From: Methylomonas sp. MK1
GTDB taxonomy: Bacteria > Pseudomonadota > Gammaproteobacteria > Methylococcales > Methylomonadaceae
Direction: 5' to 3'
DNA length: 64,000 bases
Assembly: GCF_000365425.1 (NCBI RefSeq)
Contig: NZ_AQOV01000002.1
Coordinates: 1,480,188 to 1,544,187 of the forward strand
The position numbers and the translations under genes are program-made. Below are positions 57,438 through 64,000 of the stretch, in pieces. Every line of letters starts with the position of its first letter. Position 1 is the stretch's first letter. A model generated the notes under the pieces. The model saw nothing but the letters and a program-made list of their open reading frames with translations, did no database searches and had not been told where the DNA came from.

Positions 57438-57980
57438 ATGACCAATATTCCTAAAAGTCAACACAACGCGGGTCCGGTCGTTCCTAGTGCAATTTCAGAC
57501 TATTTCCTATTTGACCGGTTTGCGTATTGTCCTTCATGCGGTGATCCTGAAGGGTTTTTCTTGCCTGCTGAGGTTTATCCGTATTTTCCCGACGGCGGCA
57601 GCGTGCAGTGCACGACATGCGGCGCCTACGACCACCCAGTCATTCGACTTTGGACTGTTCATCATCCTGACAATCATTTGTTGGCCTCTCCCGGCTTTCC
57701 CACAGAGGGTGAGGCGCGGCGCTTTGGCAACGTTTTTGGCTTGACAGGGTATTGCCTTAAAGATCTGCGCTGCTTTTATGTTGGCGAGGGTGATGACGAT
57801 CCACGAAAAGGCATACTTTATTCCCTGTCACGGGGCCGAGACGTATATGAGCGATTGCTTGAATCGTTACCGGTAGACTCTGATCCGGAAACATTGCGGC
57901 AGCTTGCGCTATCACTCGACCTGAGAGACTACGCTTTGCCGCAATTTTCGGCAGCTTTCAGCGAAGAGAGGCCTGCCTAA
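57438..57980 (+). CDS. island protein with a zinc-ribbon-like four-cysteine motif
   Basis: 180 residues. Residues about 31-62 hold CPSCGD and CTTCGA, two CxxC pairs 25 residues apart that probably bind zinc. The rest is acidic and helical, without a known domain. It overlaps the integrase start by one base (TAATG), so it is coupled to it. A regulatory or DNA-binding part in the island is possible but not shown. Confidence 0.6.
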   Translation: MTNIPKSQHNAGPVVPSAISDYFLFDRFAYCPSCGDPEGFFLPAEVYPYFPDGGSVQCTTCGAYDHPVIRLWTVHHPDNHLLASPGFPTEGEARRFGNVFGLTGYCLKDLRCFYVGEGDDDPRKGILYSLSRGRDVYERLLESLPVDSDPETLRQLALSLDLRDYALPQFSAAFSEERPA

Positions 57981-59050
57981 TGGCCACCATCCGAAAAATT
58001 GAACGCCAGTCAGGTGTCGTCTATAAAGCGATCATCACCCAGCGCGGCATTGCAATAAAATCCAAAACCTTCACCCGCAAAGGTGATGCGCAAGCCTGGG
58101 TAAAGCGCATCGAGTCAGACCATGAAATGATGGAGGCCTTAGGCTCGCGCGGTGCGGGTTTGCGGTTTGCTGATCTGGTCGACGAATACATGCGGCAATG
58201 GCAAGGCAAAGACGCAGTCAACCAAGCCAGGCGGGCCCAGTATTGGCAAACCTGCCTGGGCGATTATAAGTTGGTCGACATCAGCGCGGATATGATTCGC
58301 CAACGGCTTAAAGCCTTTGAAGCGGGCAAGGTGCTGCGTGGCGATGGCGCCGGCAAGACCAAAGCAATTAATCGAGACCGTTCGCCGTCTACGGTCAATC
58401 GTTATCGTACCGTGCTGTCGGCGATTTTCAGATATGCGATTTTCGAGGGCTATATTGTTGCCAATCCGGTCGCCCGGGTGGCCGCTCGCAAGGTTAACAA
58501 CCAGATTAATCGATTCCTGGATGAAGGCGAACGGGTGCGGCTGCTGGCGGCGTGTCAAAAATCAGACTGGGATAAGCTGCATTTGTTGGTATTGATGGCG
58601 CTGACTTCCGGCATGCGTAAAGCCGAAGTGCTTAACCTCCGCTGGAGTGACATCGACTTCGATAACAACCTGGCCAGGTTGGCAACCAGCAAAAACGGCG
58701 AACCCCGCTGGTGTCCGTTGCCGGATTTTGTAGTGGATCATCTACGCCCGCAGCGCCGGGTGGGTGCCGGCTTACTCTTTGCCAGCGAGAACAAGCCCGA
58801 ACGACCGTTCGAGTTCAAAAAACATTGGGATAAGGCGTTGCGAGAAGCGGGAATCGAAAACTTCCGGTTTCACGATTTACGCCACAGTGCCGCCAGTTTA
58901 CTGGCGATGGCCGGCGCTTCGTTGTACGAAGTCGGCGAAGTGTTAGGCCATAAATCCACCCAAACCACCAAACGCTACGCGCATCTATCCACCGAGCACA
59001 AATCGAAGCTGGTGGAACGCGTCATGACCGCCGCCATTCGGCAAAAATAA
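57980..59050 (+). CDS. tyrosine-type site-specific integrase
   Basis: 356 residues. An N-terminal Arm/SAM-like core-binding region (about 60-160) precedes the catalytic domain (about 170-345). Catalytic residues: Arg in LTSGMRKAEVLNLRWSDID, His-x-x-Arg in FHDLRHSAAS, the second His in LGHKSTQTT, and the nucleophile Tyr in KRYAHLS. This is a complete phage- or island-type integrase. Its position just inside the chimeric tRNA, with the same strand, fits an integrase that recombines at a tRNA gene. Confidence 0.95.
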   Translation: MATIRKIERQSGVVYKAIITQRGIAIKSKTFTRKGDAQAWVKRIESDHEMMEALGSRGAGLRFADLVDEYMRQWQGKDAVNQARRAQYWQTCLGDYKLVDISADMIRQRLKAFEAGKVLRGDGAGKTKAINRDRSPSTVNRYRTVLSAIFRYAIFEGYIVANPVARVAARKVNNQINRFLDEGERVRLLAACQKSDWDKLHLLVLMALTSGMRKAEVLNLRWSDIDFDNNLARLATSKNGEPRWCPLPDFVVDHLRPQRRVGAGLLFASENKPERPFEFKKHWDKALREAGIENFRFHDLRHSAASLLAMAGASLYEVGEVLGHKSTQTTKRYAHLSTEHKSKLVERVMTAAIRQK

Positions 59051-59063
59051 TTAGGAGAATACC

Positions 59064-59303
59064 GTGAATACAGAAAACCAAGATCGTGAAACCAACAATC
59101 GTAGTAATGCGGGCAACCTGATAGAGCTATTTGATGACATAGTGATTAAAACCGAGCGGGCGCGTTGCATTTTGGAGCTACTGTTTATTCCGTTAGAGAA
59201 CAGCGAATTATTGCCAGCAATTGGGGTGGTAATCGATGAATTGACGGCTATCGATCGCACCATTAACGCCTGGAACTCAGGCGAGGCCAGTGCGGAACAG
59301 TAA
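59064..59303 (+). CDS. small acidic helical protein of unknown function
   Basis: 79 residues from GTG 59064, with AGGAG at 59053-59057. It is acidic and helical (LIELFDDIVIKTERARCILELL), with no domain that I can name. It lies 13 bases after the integrase and 38 before the toxin gene, so it may be part of either unit. Confidence 0.6.
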   Translation: MNTENQDRETNNRSNAGNLIELFDDIVIKTERARCILELLFIPLENSELLPAIGVVIDELTAIDRTINAWNSGEASAEQ

Positions 59304-59341
59304 GCCGCTTGGAGTTGCTTATCTGTAACTTATAATTCACA

Positions 59342-59671
59342 ATGTACCAGGTTGAAGACTACCAGGCAGCCGATGGCCGGCTGCCCTTCAAGGATTGGCT
59401 GTCGGCCTTGGCGGATCGACAGGCGAAAGCCCGCGTATTAACCAGGGTGCAACGCATGGCCGCCGGTAATCTTGGCGACTGCAAGCCCATACAAGACGGC
59501 GTATGGGAACTACGCATTGATTACGGTCCCGGCTATCGCGTGTATTACGCGCAGGCCGGGGCCAAGCTGCTGCTGTTACTGATCGGTGGCGACAAGCGCA
59601 AACAGCAGGGCGACATCGACAAAGCCGTTGCCTATTGGAAAGACTGGAAGCAGAGAACACACCATGAGTGA
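59342..59671 (+). CDS. RelE/HigB-superfamily toxin (phage Gp49-like type)
   Basis: 109 residues. The pattern DGRLPFKDWLSALADRQAKARVLTRVQRMAAGNLGDCKPI, with GVWELRIDYGPGYRVYYAQ after it (the core is at about 12-75), is that of the 'addiction module killer' family. The basic residues and Tyr of the C-terminal half (GGDKRKQQGDI) fit an mRNA-cleaving RelE-like active site. It overlaps its antitoxin gene by 8 bases, toxin first, as in HigBA. Confidence 0.88.
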   Translation: MYQVEDYQAADGRLPFKDWLSALADRQAKARVLTRVQRMAAGNLGDCKPIQDGVWELRIDYGPGYRVYYAQAGAKLLLLLIGGDKRKQQGDIDKAVAYWKDWKQRTHHE

Positions 59672-59978
59672 AGCATCAAAACCACACGACCAAACGGTTA
59701 TCGAGCTATTGCGCGAAGATCCCGAGTTTGCCAATGAATACCTGGCCGCGGCGCTAGAAGAGGTGGACCAGCCCGGCGGCCGCGAAGCGTTATTGGCAGC
59801 ACTACGCCAGATTGCGGAAGCGCAAGGTATGGCGGAAGTTGCCGAGCGGGCGGGTATTAAACGCGAAAGCTTATACCGGGCCTTGTCGCCCAAAGGTAAC
59901 CCCACCATCAAAACCCTGCTGGCTGTTACTAAGGCGGTCGGGCTGAAACTGTCGGCACATCGGCAGGCGGCAGCATGA
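59664..59978 (+). CDS. antitoxin of the RelE-like toxin (helix-turn-helix)
   Basis: 104 residues from ATG 59664, inside the toxin stop. A helix-turn-helix (about 54-85: [26 protein letters not shown]) matches the 'addiction module antidote' family. The N-terminal part would cover the toxin. It probably represses the pair. It is followed without a gap by another antitoxin-like gene that is interrupted. Confidence 0.88.
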   Translation: MSEASKPHDQTVIELLREDPEFANEYLAAALEEVDQPGGREALLAALRQIAEAQGMAEVAERAGIKRESLYRALSPKGNPTIKTLLAVTKAVGLKLSAHRQAAA

Positions 59979-60556
59979 CCGCCCAATTTAACCCGCCCCA
60001 TCCGGGCAGTATTTTGAAAGAGGACATCTTGCCCGAACTGGGGATTGGCGTTACCGAGGCAGCATCGCAATTGGGTGTGTCCCGCGTGGCATTGTCGCGG
60101 GTCATTCGCTGAAAATCTTGGAAACGGAGCGCCAGCGAAGTGAAGATTTTTAGTCCCCGATAGCCGTAGCGCCGGGCGGGTTTTCGCAGCGAAGCGGAGA
60201 AAACCTGCAAGGCATCGCGACACGGCGTTAAGTCATGCGAGAGCCGATGTTTCGACCCCTGGTTGGGTCGGAACGAGGTGACGCGGACGAATCGGGGCGC
60301 CGAAGGCATAAGCGGTCGCGTAATTTTTGCCGATTTTTTCCAGCAGGATGCCCGAAAAGATCTTTCGGCAAAAATAGCGACTCCCCGGAACGGCAAGGCC
60401 GCGATCAGTGCGGAAATGGCGATTCGATTGGAAGCCTGGACCAGTGGCCCGACTGCCGAAACGTGGGTGCGTATGCAGGCCGAGTATGACTTATGGCAGG
60501 CCCGCCAGAAGCCGCGCCCTAATGTCACGCCGGCGCCTCGACCAGAGGCGGCTTAA
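59975..60556 (+). pseudogene. HigA-type antitoxin gene interrupted by the 282-bp element
   Basis: The N-terminal part, [20 protein letters not shown] to SRVALSRVI (59975-60106), is the start of a VapI/HigA helix-turn-helix antitoxin. The frame then meets the repeated element and stops within four codons (CGC TGA). After the element, NGKAAISAEMAIRLEAWTSGP to the stop at 60556 is the second half. Deleting 60106-60387 restores one frame of about 99 codons. The ATG overlaps the previous stop. A separate protein starting inside the element (from 60263) could carry the C-terminal half. Confidence 0.85.
60106..60387 (+). repeat. structured interspersed element, copy 2 (282 bp), inside the higA-type gene
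   Basis: The same element as at 28373-28655, about 95% identical. Ends are TCGCTGAAAATC and GACTCCCCG. Differences cluster in the loop of the 3' hairpin and the stems are kept (GATTTTTTC with GAAAAGATC here, using a wobble pair). It is in sense with the gene, TCAT directly precedes it, and there is no target duplication. Confidence 0.9.
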
Positions 60557-60653
60557 CCTGTTTTACCAAGCCTAGCCCGACGGGGCGAAAAGCGGATTTC
60601 TCACCCGCCTGGCTTGGTATCTTTTTTGAGAATCACACTAGAGAGGTGTTGAT

Positions 60654-61718
60654 GTGGTCATAGTTAGTATGACTGAGCGCGAGATCGATAGATGGGTCGC
60701 TAGCCAAAATTTGCCGCCTAGGGCGGGGCATTTGTTTCGGTATCCGTTTCTTGGTTTCGAAAATCCTCATTTTCAGGATTTCAAAAAAGCTCACGATATC
60801 ATTCGTACATTCACTGTTTATGCTGCGCACGAAGGTGGCCACCTTGAAATAATCAATCAGTTTATTGCCTCAAAAAATCACTGTGTCGAGTCGTTGCGAA
60901 AGATTTGTGAACTTTTAGAAAGTGACGAACACATGATGATTTTTTGTTTCTGGTTACATAGAGCTTGGATGATTTGGGGAATCGGAAAAGAAAAAAGTGC
61001 GTGTGAATTAGGCTTATCACCCCTAGCAAAGGGCTGGTCACAGAGTAAAAAAGCTGATGAGATCAGAGGGCAAATCAAACAAAAAACTGAGGAAATTGTT
61101 CGGCTAGTCAATGGTTTGGCTGAAATTGGTGGCGTTCATTGGATTAGTAGCCCTCAATCCTCTATTTATTCTGGATTGCTACAACGCGCAGTCGATATTC
61201 AATCAAACTCGCTGCCTGAGCCTATTCGACAGTGGGCAGATTGGGTCGCTTATGACGCATCCGACGGTGTCTTGGCGCAAAAATTCCAGAAATTTAGTGG
61301 TGATGTTGGAGCTTTTTATGACACGGATTTTCCAATGCCGACATTTGAAAGTTTGATTCTTGCCTATGGGCAACAAGTTGCTGAAGATTTTGGTCGTAAC
61401 TCGCCTTATCGGGACGCGTTTAAGGCTTCAAACCGAAAGAAGTTTAACCCTGCGTTTTTTGCCAGGGGTTTTCTCGGATTGCTGAGCCGTATGGTTGATG
61501 ATGGGCTGTTGCCGGAGAAAATCAAAACTCTCCCCCTGGTTGACTTCGAGAGGCTGTTCAATCCTCCTTTTCCAGTGGTTGAATTTAAGAGATATGTCGA
61601 TTCGGATTGGCGGAAAGATATAGATACAACTGCTGAAGAATATGAACGCAAGCAGAAAAAGGAAGATAAACGCAAAAATAAGGCAATAAATACCGCAAAA
61701 TCTCCAGCAAATATCTGA
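60654..61718 (+). CDS. uncharacterised island protein, 354 residues
   Basis: 354 residues from GTG 60654 (AGAGAGG at 60641-60647); ATG 60669 is an alternative. It is mostly helical and soluble, with aromatic-rich patches (FWLHRAWMIWGIG) and a very basic, Lys-rich tail (about 320-354). No domain is recognised. Lower GC than the core suggests transfer. It lies alone between the disrupted antitoxin and a 267-bp gap without a gene. A defence role would be speculation. Confidence 0.65.
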   Translation: MVIVSMTEREIDRWVASQNLPPRAGHLFRYPFLGFENPHFQDFKKAHDIIRTFTVYAAHEGGHLEIINQFIASKNHCVESLRKICELLESDEHMMIFCFWLHRAWMIWGIGKEKSACELGLSPLAKGWSQSKKADEIRGQIKQKTEEIVRLVNGLAEIGGVHWISSPQSSIYSGLLQRAVDIQSNSLPEPIRQWADWVAYDASDGVLAQKFQKFSGDVGAFYDTDFPMPTFESLILAYGQQVAEDFGRNSPYRDAFKASNRKKFNPAFFARGFLGLLSRMVDDGLLPEKIKTLPLVDFERLFNPPFPVVEFKRYVDSDWRKDIDTTAEEYERKQKKEDKRKNKAINTAKSPANI

Positions 61719-61985
61719 TAAATAAGGGGAAAGATAATAGACATATTATCTTTCTTACATCGCTCCAAACCATTCGCATAATGTCCGTAATGCTGCGAAA
61801 CGCGGCAGAACTTCACACGCTAGAGGCGGCATTGATGCAAACAAATCAAAACCATTTGATTTTCCCTCGCTTGGACCCTGAAACTCCTTGACTGCCTTTG
61901 TATTCTTTGATCTGCGCGACAATATGTCCAGGCGCTTTGAGTCGCTTTCAAATTTCAACACCATGAATATTAATGAGGAATAACT

Positions 61986-62237
61986 ATGGAAAAACAACAA
62001 GGCAACTTTGCCGGCGCTTGCGCCGGTTTGAATGATGTTTCTCGAGGGGAGATTATTATTCTTGAAAAATTCCAGGAAAAGTACGCTGACAAGTTCACAC
62101 CCGGTCAATTGACTTGGTTCATGCGTAATCGCGCGCGCAATGGATTGTCAAAGTCCGGCGCGGTGATTTTGTCGGCCAGAAAGTTTTACATCAACGAGCG
62201 ATTATTTACGAAGTGGTTTGCTAGTCAAAAAGCCTAA
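61986..62237 (+). CDS. small island protein, possible DNA-binding
   Basis: 83 residues from ATG 61986 with GAGGAA at 61975-61980. The C-terminal half (LTWFMRNRARNGLSKSGAVILSARKFYINERLFTKWF, marking about 43-79) resembles the helix-turn-strand layout of phage regulators that place a short helix-turn-helix before a hydrophobic end. The family cannot be named. Its place ahead of the primase suggests a replication or control gene. Confidence 0.6.
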   Translation: MEKQQGNFAGACAGLNDVSRGEIIILEKFQEKYADKFTPGQLTWFMRNRARNGLSKSGAVILSARKFYINERLFTKWFASQKA

Positions 62238-62319
62238 TTCTCTTTCAGACGACTTATCAACGTGGCCGCGCGGATTGCGGTCGAGTCGGACCGATGGCAA
62301 ATGAGAATGGGTGATTTTG

Positions 62320-62496
62320 ATGACGAAGTTTAAAAACTGTTACAAAAAGCAGGAACCTATGTGGCAATGCCGGCTATGCGGCGGCACCTGCAAAAAGCGC
62401 TTAATGCGTGAGGGCTATTGCGTGACGTGCTTGCGGGGTAACCGGGTGGCATTCGTTACCGAGCATTACAAGAAGGCGCTCAATGCCAGCAATTGA
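62320..62496 (+). CDS. small zinc-ribbon protein
   Basis: 58 residues from ATG 62320 (GGGTGA at 62309-62314); a GTG at 62311 would add three. CRLCGG and CVTCLRG are two CxxC pairs 17 residues apart and should bind zinc. The ends are basic. It overlaps the primase start by 14 bases. Such small ribbons often accompany phage primases, but its role is not known. Confidence 0.6.
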   Translation: MTKFKNCYKKQEPMWQCRLCGGTCKKRLMREGYCVTCLRGNRVAFVTEHYKKALNASN

Positions 62497-63964
62497 ATCC
62501 CGATTTGAGTACGCATTGAAGTATGCGGCGCTGGGCTGGCCAGTGTTGCCGTTGCACTGGATTACCGAGCGGGGTATATGCAGCTGCGGCAAAACTGATT
62601 GCCGGTCTGCTGGCAAACATCCGCTATTGCAGAAAGGGCTGCTTGATGCCGCTACGGATACAAAGACATTAAATGCCTGGTTTAAAAAATGGCCTAAGGC
62701 GAATATCGGTATTCGAACCGGCGCGGCCTCTGGTTTTTTTGTACTCGATGTTGATCCTCGCCATGGTGGCGATGATGCGCTGGAGCAGATGAAGCGTGAA
62801 CTCGGCCCAATCCCGGATGATGTGGTACAGGTGACCGGTTCAGGTGGTAGTCATATTTGTTTCAAATATGCCGGTCAAGAGTGTGTGTCGACAACCAACT
62901 TTTACCCGGGGATCGATCTTCGCGGGGATGGTGGGTTTATTGTTGTCGAACCATCCAATCATGTGACGGGTGGCAAATATTATTGGGATGGTGATTCGCC
63001 TTTGGAAGGTGCATCTTTGCCGGATATGCCAAGTAACCTTCTAGCAAAGTTACGCGCTAAAAAGCGGGCGATCCTGCCGCAATCTGAACCAGCGGTCGCA
63101 AATCCTTTAGCGGCGGTTGAAGTTAAGAAAATCCGCGCGGCACTGGGGTTTATTCCAGACTTTGACGACAGAGACCAATGGCGCACCATAGGCATGGCGT
63201 TACACTCAACCGGGGCAGGTGATCAGGCTTTTGGGTTGTGGGGTGAGTGGTCGCAGCAGTCGGACAAGTTCAACCTGGCTGATCAGCGGCGAGTTTGGAA
63301 TTCATTCAAGCCGGGTGGCGGGGTAAACCTGGCTACCTTGTTTGGTATTGCCAAAGGCAACGGTTATTCGCCGCCGGAAGTATCTCGACCACCTGAGCCG
63401 CCTTTGTCGGTTTATGAGACTGAAGCCACTCAGACAGAAACATCAAAACCAGCGCAGGCAAATAAATCAAAGCGTAAACCCAATGCGGCCCCGCCAGGCA
63501 ATACTGAGCAATTTCAGCGCTTTGTATTTCTGAAAAATCACAATCGGATATTCGATACCGTGACGCGCAACGAGTTGAGTCGAGACGGTTTCGACGGTGC
63601 GTTTCTGCATGTCTTTCCTGATCACAAACCATCGGCTGTTTTTCTAAAAAATCCAGCCACTATCAAGGTTGACGGTCTGATTTATCTGCCTGGCGAAACG
63701 GATAACCCGGTTCATCGTGACGGTGCGGTGCTTTGGAATATTTGGCGCGATCCTGGCGTCAGTTTACCTGATGAGGCTACGCGGGAGGACGTGGAGCTGT
63801 GGCTTGAGCACCTAAATTATCTGTATCCGAATCGGGAGGAACAGAATCATTTGCTAGATTGGATGGCTTGCACGTTGCAGCGTCCGTCGACCAAGATTAA
63901 TCATGCGATTTTAACCAAAAATGAGAAATCCCCCGGCTCTGCCGGGGAGACAGCTGAAGTTTGA
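62483..63964 (+). pseudogene. bifunctional DNA primase/polymerase (prim-pol with PriCT domain), 3' part replaced by foreign sequence
   Basis: 493 residues as read. The prim-pol domain (about 10-200) has the CSCGKTDCRSAGKHPL motif, the catalytic DxD in VLDVDPRHGG, and GSGGSHICFKY. A PriCT-like segment follows (about 210-290, IRAALGFIPDFDDRDQWRTIGMALH). The last native residues appear to be KINHAIL, where relatives go on into a Walker-type helicase. Here the frame enters a short unrelated sequence with a GC hairpin and stops at 63964. The enzyme would start replication of the island; this copy is probably inactive for helicase. Confidence 0.75.
63931..63947 (+). other. GC hairpin at the break in the primase gene
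   Basis: CCCCGGC, loop TCT, GCCGGGG: a perfect 7-bp stem. It lies about 16 bases after the point where the primase reading stops looking native (63914-63916), so it may be the subterminal hairpin of an insertion element whose body lies beyond the window. Confidence 0.6.
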
Positions 63965-64000
63965 CATTTAGAGGAGTCCATCAGGACACTCGGACGCGTG

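Noticed and set aside
60106..60387. Group II intron as identity of the 282-bp element
   Set aside because: The 5' end is not GUGYG, the 3' end is not AY, it is too short, and no domain V-like hairpin is seen.

Overview
The window reads as chromosome of a gammaproteobacterium, most likely a methanotroph of the order Methylococcales (Methylomonas-like). This is inferred from gammaproteobacterial gene orders (bamA-skp-fabZ-lpxA-rnhB-dnaE; gltX next to tRNA genes; mltD next to a methyltransferase and rnhA), protein style, moderate GC, and a methylotroph-flavoured set of side genes (hydroxypyruvate isomerase, tartronate semialdehyde reductase, sulfide dehydrogenase). No C1 marker gene is present, so the genus is a guess.

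Region by region. 1-3049: end of trhP, rraA, ispH, a rhodanese and hslR. 3284-10679: a large lipoprotein, a DUF748 envelope protein and three poorly known proteins. 10742-15406: rnr-rlmB, then a two-gene flavocytochrome c sulfide dehydrogenase. 15590-23912: outer-membrane assembly, lipid A and replication genes (bamA, skp, fabZ, lpxA, rnhB, dnaE); lpxD and lpxB are missing from their usual places. 23960-31532: an accessory block bounded by an IS256-family element (perfect 8-bp target duplication) and an IS1182-family element. Between them lie three exported-protein genes on the minus strand: a BNR/ankyrin protein (broken), a subtilase and a lipoprotein. 32080-56389: core genes again: a vWA/OmpA lipoprotein, a Sel1 protein, gltX, tRNA-Ala, two tRNA-Glu, mltD, rnhA, a porin with a flavin-binding module, a short carbon-metabolism operon, trkA, secA, glgP, trmL, a symporter and a diguanylate cyclase. 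56859 to the end: a genomic island that begins inside a tRNA gene, with tyrosine integrase, toxin-antitoxin genes, zinc-ribbon proteins and a prim-pol primase cut off near the window edge.

The most unusual signals are these. (1) The IS256 transposase is broken by two 17-bp insertions that are the same sequence (16/17) in opposite orientation; removing both restores one 408-codon frame. (2) A structured element of about 282 bp occurs twice, 31 kb apart. Each copy interrupts a protein gene (an ankyrin gene and a higA-type antitoxin) in the sense orientation, without target duplication, and its exact removal restores the frame. (3) The tRNA at the island boundary is a chimera: tRNA-Val(TAC) up to the anticodon loop, then the 3' half of an initiator tRNA-fMet. 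This suggests integration of an fMet-type attachment site into tRNA-Val.

All calls come from reading the sequence. No database search was possible, and residue positions are counted by hand.
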